In this document: piece after piece, positions 1 through 8,900 of the stretch
How positions within the stretch are numbered: position 1 is the stretch's first letter
Layout: every line of letters begins with the position of its first letter
Source: an uncultured Dorea sp.
GTDB lineage: Bacteria > Bacillota > Clostridia > Lachnospirales > Lachnospiraceae
NCBI GenBank assembly: GCA_910585725.1
Contig: CAJUFA010000014.1
Span: 24,709-88,708, forward strand
Length of the DNA stretch: 64,000 bases
Direction: 5' to 3'
Notes under the pieces: generated by a model
Databases searched by the model: none
Seen by the model: only the letters and a program-made list of their open reading frames with translations
Told to the model about the DNA's origin: nothing
Made by a program: the position numbers and the translations under genes

Positions 1-8
1 TTTTCCGG

Positions 9-55
9 TGCAAATTTCTTTCTGTGCAAATTCTTTCTGTGCAAATTTCCTTCTA
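9..55. repeat. Three imperfect 15-16 bp tandem repeats
   Basis: Three head-to-tail copies of a unit like tgcaaatttctttctg lie at 9-24, 25-39 and 40-55. The second copy lacks one base and the third has two changes. They lie downstream of the minus-strand MATE gene, in otherwise gene-free sequence (1-176). No function is apparent; replication slippage in T-rich DNA would explain them. Confidence 0.6.
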
Positions 56-176
56 TGAAAAGTCTTTGTCTGTTTTCATTATAGTCAATTTATGGTCGGT
101 GTGCAAGGCATGTCTTCGTAATACTTCATGAAATACTTTATGAATACGTTGTGATATCTTTGCGGCAGGTTGCCGT

Positions 177-1502
177 TTATATCTGTCCGTGCCGGTTTTT
201 GTAGCGCAGGAACAGTACAGATGTAAGCGCAAGGCAGATTCCTTCTGCCAGTGCGGCCGCCCACCAGATTCCTTCTCCGCCGAAAAGGGCCGTCAGGAGC
301 CGGAGGCTTAAGGCGACGAAGAAGAAGCCCCTGCCAAGGGAGATTGCCATGGCAGACTTCGGGTATTCGATCGCGGTAAAGAAGCCTCCGATTATGACGT
401 TAAACCCGCAGAGCAGGAAGGAGTAGGAGAATGTACAAAATACACTCACGGAGGCGCGGCGAAGTTCCTTAAGTCCGGGCGAGATAAACAGGCCGACCAA
501 AGGCGCGGCAATCATGCGGGATACGATAAAAGCTGTGATTGAGAATACAGAGCCGAAAGCCAATGCGTATTTCAGCAGCTTATGATATTTATCGGACATT
601 TTTCTGCCATAGTAGTAGCTGACCAGAGGCTGTATTCCCTGGGCGATGCCCGCCATGGACATTACGATGATCGTGCTGACATAGGTAACGATCGTATAGC
701 TGACGATAAATTCTTCGTTCAGATATGTCAGGATGGCATGGTTGAACAGGAAGATTACGATTCCGGCAGAGAATTCCGTAATTCCGGAAGATAATCCGAT
801 TTTTACCGTCCGCAATGCGAGAGACGGCGAAGGGGAGAAACGTACAGGTTTCATATGAGTCTTACTGCTGCAGAAATGTGTCAGGTACAGAAGAACGACG
901 ATCAGCTGCGACAATCCTGTGGCAAAGGCGGCTCCCCAGACTCCCTTGTGGAAGACGATCACGAACAGATAATCCAGGATACAGTTCAGGACGGCGCCGG
1001 CGGTAACGATTACGGTCGCTTTCATAGGATATCCGTCCGTCTTGATTAATATTTCCAGGGAATAGGAGCATATGAAGAATACGCTGAAGCCGGCGATCGT
1101 TGTTATGTAAGTCCTGACGTATTCAATCGTAAGTTCTGTGGCGCCCAGAAACAAGGCGATGGCTTCTGATTTCCAGAGGACAATGGCAGTAACCAGAGCC
1201 GATACCAGGATCACGGTCAGTATATTCTGGGTAAAGACTTCTTTTGCCTGTGTTTCGTTTTTCTGTCCAAGCAGGATGGCGATGACGGTGGAAGAACCGA
1301 CGGCAAACATCAGGGCGACGGAAAACAGGAGAGTCACAAAGGGCATGGCGATGTTGACGCCGGAGAGAGCAAGCTCCGACACACCTCTTGCCACGAACAG
1401 ACCGTCAATCATGGTATAGAGGGCATAGACCCATTGAGCCATAAGCGACGGGATGATAAAACGGAAAAAATCATGTTTCAGGGATTTCCCTTCTAATTTC
1501 AA
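177..1502 (-). CDS. MATE family efflux transporter
   Basis: This 441-residue protein has about twelve hydrophobic segments across its whole length, the normal size and layout of a MATE (multi-antimicrobial extrusion) cation-coupled exporter. The N-terminus is charged, followed at once by FIIPSLMAQWVYALYTMIDG, a typical MATE first helix ending in a D-G-L-F-V motif. The family exports cationic drugs or metabolites across the cytoplasmic membrane; the substrate cannot be read. The start is a TTG at 1502, chosen because a strong taggaggt site sits at about 1510-1517. The gene stands alone and is divergent from the T7SS locus. Confidence 0.85.
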   Translation of the reverse strand: MKLEGKSLKHDFFRFIIPSLMAQWVYALYTMIDGLFVARGVSELALSGVNIAMPFVTLLFSVALMFAVGSSTVIAILLGQKNETQAKEVFTQNILTVILVSALVTAIVLWKSEAIALFLGATELTIEYVRTYITTIAGFSVFFICSYSLEILIKTDGYPMKATVIVTAGAVLNCILDYLFVIVFHKGVWGAAFATGLSQLIVVLLYLTHFCSSKTHMKPVRFSPSPSLALRTVKIGLSSGITEFSAGIVIFLFNHAILTYLNEEFIVSYTIVTYVSTIIVMSMAGIAQGIQPLVSYYYGRKMSDKYHKLLKYALAFGSVFSITAFIVSRMIAAPLVGLFISPGLKELRRASVSVFCTFSYSFLLCGFNVIIGGFFTAIEYPKSAMAISLGRGFFFVALSLRLLTALFGGEGIWWAAALAEGICLALTSVLFLRYKNRHGQI

Positions 1503-1674
1503 ATTTCAAACCTCCTAAGATTTATAGATAATTTATATTTTACACAATATTGATACTATAAGATTATAGTTAATGTGCGCTAGAGATAGTTAAACCATAA
1601 TATGAGGGGAGAGTCAAGAGGGATTTGTGATTTTGTCATGTTTTTGTTGTCGAACGAAAGTCGGAGTTTTGGTA

Positions 1675-1703
1675 TTGACAATGAAGCCGGAATATTGTAT
1701 CAT
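1675..1703 (+). promoter_or_regulatory. Sigma-A-like promoter for the T7SS locus
   Basis: TTGACA at 1675-1680, a 17-base spacer and TATCAT at 1698-1703. It is the best promoter in the 335-base gap 1503-1837, which otherwise shows only A+T-rich leader sequence. It faces the T7SS genes, leaving a leader of about 125 bases before the first start codon. Confidence 0.55.
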
Positions 1704-1837
1704 TTTTTTCACATACATATAGTTTATCATTTAATCAAATCAGATTTCTAAGAATCTGCATTGGAGGTTTTCAATACCTTCAATTCTAAAGAAACCCATT
1801 TAAAAGATAGTGTAAAAAGTGAATATGAAAGGAGAAG

Positions 1838-3754
1838 ATGAAGTACAAAAAAGTAATTATATTTTTATTGCTTGCACTGGGTGCGGCAGGCGTCTGCAGA
1901 GTGTGCTTTCATTTGGAAAACCCTCAGACTGTTGCCGCCGTAAGGCGGGAAGTACAGGCGGCCGGCGAAAGAGAAATAAGAGAGTCAGACAAAATTGCAG
2001 TTGTGAATCTTGATGAAGGAACAAGAAGAGACGGAAGGCAGATTAACTATGCCCAGGAACTTTCGAGATTTCCGACCATGGATTTTGAATATGCTTCTTT
2101 GGAGGCCGCGAGGACAGGGCTTGAAGCAGGAAGGTACGGAGCATATGTTATCATTCCCGCCGCTTTTTCGCAGAATGTAAAAAGTATTAACACGGCGCCG
2201 CAGGCGTCGCAGCTGGAATATGCCGTCAATAAGTCATATTCCGGCGAAGGGCAGTACAAACTCCTTTATAATGTGCGAAGTTATATTGATTCGCTGAGCA
2301 ATCGTTTAAGCTATATGTATGTGGATAATATCTTAAAGGAGTTTCATGAGGCGCAGGACGGAGCGGACCGTGTAATGGAAAACGACTTAAAAGATAAAGA
2401 GGCAATTGAGAAGATCAAGGCCCAGGAGCTGGTGATATTGGTGGAAGCGCCGGAATATCAGATGGAGAAAAGCGAGCCGAAAGAACCGGATATCACGGAG
2501 TATGTGAAGAAAAATAGAATGCTTACGGATGCAATGAATGTGGAATATACGAGAAGCGTTCAGAATATCCGGTCGGAAGTTGCGTCTCTAAGCTCGGATG
2601 GTATGGTTTTGGCAGAGAAGCTAAAGACTTTATCTTCTGATGTGCCGGAGGTTGACCTGACCGTCGACAAGAACGGACAGAGTATTATTGAGAAAGCAGA
2701 CAGTCGTCTTCTCGCGGAATTAGAACGGCAGTCTGGGAGTATGCCAGACGAAAAAAAGATAGCTTGCTATTTAAATAGTCTTCTTGAAAACAACCAGAAG
2801 ATGCGGGAATATTTGAAGGAGGTCGGAGAGCAGTCGGAGGAACCGAAGCAGCCGGAAGAGGCGACGGAGGAGATTTCCGGAGAACCAAGAGAAATATCGG
2901 AACAGCCGGAAGAGCAGTCGGATGAATGGCGGCGGTTCAGTGAGCAGATGTTTGCATGGATGGAAGAAGAAGAACAGGAACTCCGTAACTTTATTGAGGA
3001 GGTACAGAGAACGGAGAGGCTGGACATTGAGGGAATCCGCGGACTGGTGAGGACGGAATATACGGAGCCTATGATGTTAAGGGCTGATGAAGCAAGGAAA
3101 GAATACGTGCAAAGGCATGAGGAAGAGATTGCGGCGGTCGCAGAATATAATGGAAAGCTCGCAAGCTTTGAGCCGAGGATGGATGATCAGTTTATCTTAG
3201 ACAATATAAGTGGAATGACAGAAAATTATGCGCTTCTTCAGGATAATTTGCTTGAGAACAGTCGTGCGTACGGGGAATATGCAAAGTATTCTACTGATTC
3301 AGTCAGGGAATATGCAGATGAATTGCAGAAGCGGGCGAAAGAGGCTCAGATGAAATCAGACGAGACGATTGCGGAGGGGTTAAGCGAGGCTCAGAGGATA
3401 AAGAAAGAATCCAGCTTTGCGAACCAGAAGATTCTTGCTGATTTTGCGTCAAAGCTGCCTTATACAAGAATCGGAAAAGCAGAATATACACAGGTTTATC
3501 AATTTGTCGCGGACCCGGTGGAGGCGGAAGATTGTTCTGAGGGGAAGAAGCAAGACAAGGGTCTGTCCGAGACCGTAAATGTTATGGAGAATCAGAAGCA
3601 TGAGCGTAATAAAGATCAGGAGGTGTCCGAGATCTCGGACAAAAAGAAGACTAAAAAACCAGTCGCATATGCGGTGTTCGGTGGATTTATTGTGATTTTA
3701 TCAGTGCAGATATATTTTTTTATAAGAAGGAGGAAAAAGGAATATGAGTATTAG
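1838..3754 (+). CDS. EsaA/YueB-like T7SS membrane protein, short form
   Basis: This 638-residue protein has an N-terminal membrane helix (about 5-22), then a region with AVVNLDEG (about 54-61) as in the extracytoplasmic domain of YhgE/Pip and EsaA/YueB proteins. A long Glu-rich, coiled-coil-prone middle follows, with one C-terminal helix (about 608-630) and a basic tail. EsaA proteins are membrane components of Firmicute type VII secretion. Known EsaA/YueB are about 1000 residues with several C-terminal helices, so this is a reduced version. It opens the T7SS operon and overlaps the WXG100 gene by 11 bases. The family call rests on layout and context. Confidence 0.65.
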   Translation: MKYKKVIIFLLLALGAAGVCRVCFHLENPQTVAAVRREVQAAGEREIRESDKIAVVNLDEGTRRDGRQINYAQELSRFPTMDFEYASLEAARTGLEAGRYGAYVIIPAAFSQNVKSINTAPQASQLEYAVNKSYSGEGQYKLLYNVRSYIDSLSNRLSYMYVDNILKEFHEAQDGADRVMENDLKDKEAIEKIKAQELVILVEAPEYQMEKSEPKEPDITEYVKKNRMLTDAMNVEYTRSVQNIRSEVASLSSDGMVLAEKLKTLSSDVPEVDLTVDKNGQSIIEKADSRLLAELERQSGSMPDEKKIACYLNSLLENNQKMREYLKEVGEQSEEPKQPEEATEEISGEPREISEQPEEQSDEWRRFSEQMFAWMEEEEQELRNFIEEVQRTERLDIEGIRGLVRTEYTEPMMLRADEARKEYVQRHEEEIAAVAEYNGKLASFEPRMDDQFILDNISGMTENYALLQDNLLENSRAYGEYAKYSTDSVREYADELQKRAKEAQMKSDETIAEGLSEAQRIKKESSFANQKILADFASKLPYTRIGKAEYTQVYQFVADPVEAEDCSEGKKQDKGLSETVNVMENQKHERNKDQEVSEISDKKKTKKPVAYAVFGGFIVILSVQIYFFIRRRKKEYEY

Positions 3755-4034
3755 AATGAACACAGAGGATGTTATTATGAGAGGGCAGGAGATAGAAAGC
3801 CATGTTGAGGATGTTACGGCTCTCCAGAATTATCTGAATGATGTGGTGAACTGCCGGCTTCCGGAGTTGTGGGAAGGGAGTGGATATGAAGGGTTTGCCG
3901 CGCGGGTTGCGGAGATGGCGCCGAGTTTTGAGGCTATGAGGGAGTTGATCAGTGAGATCGGACGGGGTGTTGTGATGAATGCGCGTCAGTATGCGGAGTT
4001 TGATCGGGCGGCAGGTTCGATGAACCGCGGATAG
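3744..4034 (+). CDS. WXG100 family T7SS protein (EsxA-like)
   Basis: A 96-residue, mostly helical protein with the defining W-x-G turn as WEG near residue 43, between two predicted helices. WXG100 proteins are secreted helical-hairpin dimers that act as substrates and co-factors of the EssC motor. Size and motif position fit the family. The gene starts inside the end of the EsaA-like gene with a good AGGAGG upstream, so the two are translationally linked. Confidence 0.88.
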   Translation: MSIRMNTEDVIMRGQEIESHVEDVTALQNYLNDVVNCRLPELWEGSGYEGFAARVAEMAPSFEAMRELISEIGRGVVMNARQYAEFDRAAGSMNRG

Positions 4035-4053
4035 ATATCCGGGGATAGATTCG

Positions 4054-4458
4054 GTGGGTAGCGGCAGTTATATAAGACTTGATCCGGATGTGGCCGACGG
4101 CGGTAATATAAATCCGATTCCGTTAAGTGATTTGTACGGCGTCCCTGTCTTTACGGAAGATATTGACCGTAAGGCAGGCGAGCGCCGTAAGGACAGGCAG
4201 GATGCGTTAGCGCATATCAGACGGGAAGTCTTTGGAGTAAGAAAATGCAGTGAGGATGAGATGATAAGGCAGATCCGCAGTCAGATCTTTCAAGGGACAC
4301 AGGAGTATATTGTATCAGGGCCGGCTGAAAACGCGGAGATGTTTTCCAAGACAGGGTTCCTTCCGGGATTTTCACTAATAGGAATTTTCATACTGCTTCC
4401 GAGGCTTCGGAAAATCCGGCGTCTCGGCATTCGGATGGTTGAGACGCTGCGTCGATAA
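4054..4458 (+). CDS. Small T7SS-locus membrane protein, unknown
   Basis: The product is 134 residues from a GTG start. It is polar and charged over about 100 residues, then has one hydrophobic stretch (about 103-118, around SLIGIFILLP) and a very basic tail rich in Arg. That suggests a single-pass protein with the tail in the cytoplasm. I do not recognise a family. Its position between WXG100 and YukD-like genes, 19 bases after the former, argues for a part in the secretion apparatus or substrate delivery. Confidence 0.6.
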   Translation: MGSGSYIRLDPDVADGGNINPIPLSDLYGVPVFTEDIDRKAGERRKDRQDALAHIRREVFGVRKCSEDEMIRQIRSQIFQGTQEYIVSGPAENAEMFSKTGFLPGFSLIGIFILLPRLRKIRRLGIRMVETLRR

Positions 4459-4471
4459 GGGATTAAGAAGA

Positions 4472-4729
4472 ATGATAGTGACATTTATGGAAGAGGGCAA
4501 AAAACTGGATATTATGGTGAAGTCCGAGCAGAAAATAGAAGCTGTCTTCAAGGTATTGCTTGAAAATGATATTTTCTCAGGATCAGTAAATAAGCAGTAT
4601 AGGAATCAAGAGGCGCAGCTTTGCGTGTATTCCATGCGCCGAAGCGCTTATGTGAATCCTATGCTGACCTTTTGTCAGGGAGAGATTTATAATGGTGATA
4701 TCTTAGATATAAGGTTTGTGGGCAATTAA
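4472..4729 (+). CDS. YukD/EsaB-like ubiquitin-fold protein
   Basis: An 85-residue protein with alternating short beta segments and one helix. It begins MIVTFMEEGKKLDIMV and ends in a beta strand with GDILDIRF, the pattern of YukD/EsaB, small ubiquitin-like cytosolic components of Firmicute T7SS. The ATG at 4472 is preferred over an upstream in-frame start at 4439 that would overlap the previous gene and add a basic tail alien to the fold. The call rests on length, strand pattern and its place just before EssB. Confidence 0.68.
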   Translation: MIVTFMEEGKKLDIMVKSEQKIEAVFKVLLENDIFSGSVNKQYRNQEAQLCVYSMRRSAYVNPMLTFCQGEIYNGDILDIRFVGN

Positions 4730-4796
4730 GCAGATATTTAATGCGGCTCAGGAAAACGGTGGCGTTCCATTCTAATTATAGGAAAAGGGAAGGGTT

Positions 4797-5945
4797 ATGA
4801 AGATTCGGATTCGAAAGAGTGATATGTCGGCAAAGACGGTATATGATTTTAAGCGCTTGGAGGAAGGGCACCATCTTTTTCTTCCGTGTAAGATAGAAGA
4901 GGAGAAGGAAACGGTCTGTATGAGCTTTGATCTGAGGGGGATGAAGGAAGCGGAAGAGCTGAAAAAAGAGGACCGCGTTATGAAGCTTAGGTTCTTGCTG
5001 CAAGTGGCAGATCTTGAGGAGTTGTATCAGAGATATGAGTTTCTGCTCGAACCAGAGAATCTGTACTATGATATCCTGGGAAGAGTAAGGGTGAGAAGAA
5101 GAGATACGATTTCATCCGGCAGGAAAAACAGAATGAGGCAGTTCTTAAAACAATACCAGGCTTTGGTCGGTTATCTTCTGGAAGGGGCGAGACCGTATGA
5201 AGATTATCTCTATGGTGGAATGGAGATCTTGAAGGCACAAGATGTGACGGCAGTTTTTTTTGAACCTGAGACTGTACAGGAAGAGAAAAAGATATTATCA
5301 GAATATTATGACAATCTTCTTGAGGAGGAGAAGAGGAATATGATAAAAGTGAGGAGCCGCAGTTATAGAGGATTAATTAAATATAGCGTGCTATCTATAT
5401 TTTTGCTGAGTTTATTGAGTTTAGCGTCTGTATACAGTTTTGGATGGTATATGCCCAGGCAGAAGGGGTTAAGAGCTGCGGAAGACGCCTATATTCGGAA
5501 GGATTATAGGTCGATGATTGATTCATTGAAAGGATTTCAGGTTGATGAATTGGATCATGCATGGAAATATATGCTTGCGACGGCTTATATTCAGGGGCAG
5601 GCTGTGGATACGTTCAGCGCGAAAGATAAGGAGAATATTCTGAGCAAGGTGACGTATCAGTCCGGTGAGAATGTTCTGGATTATTGGATCCATCTGGGAC
5701 GTATGGAAGTAAAGGAAGCAGAAGATCTTGCAATGAAGATGTCGGACGATCAACTTCTTTTATATGCATATATGCATGAATTACGTCAGGTGGGAGAAGA
5801 TGAGGGATTATCAGGGGAAGAGAAAAGCAGTCGAAAGCAGGAGTTGGTGAAGGAAATAGAAGAACTCGCCGGGAAGCTGGGAATTGATACAGCGTCGGGC
5901 AATGGGACAAATTATGAATATCAGGAAAAACAGGGGGAGATATGA
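4797..5945 (+). CDS. essB: EssB/YukC-like T7SS membrane pseudokinase
   Basis: This 382-residue protein has an N-terminal cytoplasmic domain of about 190 residues, one transmembrane helix at about 195-217 and an extracytoplasmic helical domain. That is the EssB/YukC architecture, in which the N-terminal domain is a degenerate protein kinase fold and the protein is a core T7SS membrane component. The outer part has helical-repeat character (DAYIRKDYRSMIDSLKG), as in YukC. Its stop overlaps the essC start as ATGA, indicating translational coupling. Confidence 0.8.
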   Translation: MKIRIRKSDMSAKTVYDFKRLEEGHHLFLPCKIEEEKETVCMSFDLRGMKEAEELKKEDRVMKLRFLLQVADLEELYQRYEFLLEPENLYYDILGRVRVRRRDTISSGRKNRMRQFLKQYQALVGYLLEGARPYEDYLYGGMEILKAQDVTAVFFEPETVQEEKKILSEYYDNLLEEEKRNMIKVRSRSYRGLIKYSVLSIFLLSLLSLASVYSFGWYMPRQKGLRAAEDAYIRKDYRSMIDSLKGFQVDELDHAWKYMLATAYIQGQAVDTFSAKDKENILSKVTYQSGENVLDYWIHLGRMEVKEAEDLAMKMSDDQLLLYAYMHELRQVGEDEGLSGEEKSSRKQELVKEIEELAGKLGIDTASGNGTNYEYQEKQGEI

Positions 5946-8900
5946 GATATCTGCTGATACAATCTAAACACGGATATCGGGAGTATCCTATCATGGAGGA
6001 AAGGGGATGTGAACAGGAATCAAGAAAAACGGATAGCAGGCAGATAGATGTGAATGAGATTAGCATCAGGAAAGTCCGTAACGATGATAGAGTATTCTGT
6101 CTTAGCGGGGAGCGGCACATGTTTGAGCGCGGGGAGAATGTCAGTATATCCTCGGGAGAGGAGGCTGTTATTCAGATACCGGTTCTGGAAAGTTATCTAT
6201 ATATCCGGGGAATGCGGTATTTCTTTGACTGCAAAGAGGAGGAGAATCCAGAATACTTGTATCTGAATCAACAGAGACTAGAAACAGGAGAATCCGAGCT
6301 GTGTCCGGGAGATGTCCTGTTTTTAAAGAATATGAAGATAGAAGTATGGAAAGACCGCGTTATTATCTGGGGTGATTCCGGAGATTATACAACGACATTG
6401 CGGGAATGTTTCAAGATACAGAGACCATGCGGCTTTCCAATCTATAAACGGTCTCCGAGGCTGATGAAGAAGCCGTCAACAGAAAGAATCTTACTGGAAT
6501 TTCCGAAAGAAAAAGAGAAACAAGACAGAAAAGGGTTTCTTATGACTGTTCTTCCGTCGGTGGGAATGACTGTGGTGACCGTCGCAATCGGTATGATAAC
6601 GGGGCGGGGTATCTATCTGCTGATGTCTGCGATGGCAACAGGAATGACGGCGATATTTTCCGGAATCAGATACATAGATGAGAAAGAGGCATTGAAAAAC
6701 AAGAATCAAAAACAAGAGGAGTCTTATCGCAATTATCTGTGGAGTAAACAGAGAGAAATTGCGGCGGCTTACGAGTGGGAGCAAGAAGTATATGCGTATC
6801 AAGTTCCCGGGGGCGACGAGCTTGGAAGGATGGTAAGAGAATACAGCAGCCGGATTTATGAGCGGGTTCCCTCGGATGAAGATTTCCTGAATGTATCGGT
6901 TGGTCACTGCCTGGGACAGACGAGTTTTGTGATCGAAGGAAAGGAACCGTCATGGGATGCCGGGAGAGATAAACTTACAGAGAATGTGAAGAATATCAGA
7001 GAAAAGTATTCTATGATTGATCAACCAAAGATAGTTGATTTGAAAAAATCACATCTTGGAATAGTCGGGGAGAAAGAGATCTTGTGCCGGCAGCTGAAGA
7101 TCCTGACGTCACGTATTGCGTGTTTTCAGAGTTATCATGAGCTTCGGATGATTGTAATCTATGATAAGGAATATGAAGATGAGTTTCAGTGGATGCGGTG
7201 GCTTCCGCATGTGCGGATTCCTGCGCTGAATATGTTTGGGATGGTAAGTTCAGAACGGACAAGAGATCTTGTGCTTGGAAGTATGGGCAGGATTCTGAAG
7301 GAACGGGCGGAACATTTAAAAGAGAGAGAAAAGGGGAGTAAGGGGAATTACCTGCCGCATTATCTGTTCTTGATTCAGGAGCCTTCCTGGATTATGGATC
7401 ACGGAATCATGGAATACCTGCGTATGGAAGGGAAAGAGATGGGCTTCTCTGTTATTTATATTGGCGACGTTAGGGCCAATCTGCCGGAGTATATAGGTAC
7501 TGTCTTACAAGTCGAAAATTCGGAAGAAGGAAGGTTACTTCTGGATGCCAGAGAATACAAGAATCAGAAAATTAAGCTGTATCAGGCGCAGGATGTGGAT
7601 TTTGAATGGCTGGCGAGGGATCTTAGCATGGTGGAGCATGAGCAAGGGGTTACCAGTTATATTCCGGGGAATGTTACTTTTTTTGAAATGTATGGTATAC
7701 AATGTCCGGAAGAACTTGAAATCCGCAGAAGATGGAAAGAGAGCCGTTCTTATAGATCTCTGGCGGTACCTGTCGGGATGCGCTCCGCAGAGGAGACGAT
7801 GATTTTAAACTTGCATGAGAAAGCTCATGGCCCGCACGGTCTGGTGGCGGGAACAACCGGATCGGGAAAATCAGAATTAGTTCAAAGTTATATTTTATCA
7901 TTAGCGGTGAATTTTCATCCCCATGAAGTAGGGTTCTTGTTGATTGATTATAAGGGAGGCGGTATGGCAAATATGTTCCATAAGCTGCCTCATCATCTTG
8001 GAACAATCACGAATCTGGACGGCGCCGGGAGTATGAGGGCGTTAATCTCGGTGAAGGCTGAATTGTCCCGGCGCCAGAGAATATTTGCAGATTTCCAGGT
8101 GAACCATATCAACGGTTATATGAGATTGTTTAAGGAGGGAGAGGCGCATGAGCCGATTCCCCATCTCTTTATCATCAGTGATGAATTCGCGGAATTAAAG
8201 AAAGAGCAGCCGGACTTTATGAAGGAACTGGTGTCGGCGGCGCGTATCGGAAGGAGCCTTGGCATTCATTTGATTCTGGCGACACAGAAACCTGCCGGCA
8301 TTGTAGACGAACAGATTTTGAGCAACAGTAGATTCCGGCTGTGCCTGAAAGTGCAGAATGAAAGCGACAGTAAAGAGATCTTAAAGACGCCTGACGCGGC
8401 TAATATCACCCTGCCCGGGAGAGCATATATACAGGTTGGAAATAACGAAGTTTATGAAATGTTTCAGTCCGCATGGAGCGGGGCTTCGTATAGAGAGACG
8501 GAGGAACAGACCAGGACGGATGATGAGCGCGTCTATGTGGTAAATGAATTCGGACAGGGAAAACTGATCAATCAGGATTTAAGCGGAAAAAAAGGAGAAT
8601 ATCTCGCGTGCATGACGCAATTGGAAGCGGTGGTCGCGCATATCAGGGAGGTGTTCGAGGATGAAGGAAGGGCAGAAGTAAAGAAGCCGTGGCTGCCGCC
8701 GCTTGAGGAGATGATCGTCAGTCCCTGTGCAGGAGTCATAAGAGAGCCGGGGATGAATAAGTTAGAACCCGAGTTGACGGTGAGTCTGGGGATAACGGAT
8801 ATTCCTGAGATACAGAAGCAAAAGGAGCTAAAGCATAGCTTTGTAAAAGAAGGGAATCTCTTATTTGTAGCATCCGCGGGTTTTGGAAAAACGGTGTTTT

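Noticed and set aside
5614..6120. Long minus-strand open frame (about 168 codons) opposite the EssB-EssC junction
   Set aside because: It lies wholly antisense to two clearly coding genes, with Ser/Leu-rich composition typical of a shadow frame and no ribosome site.
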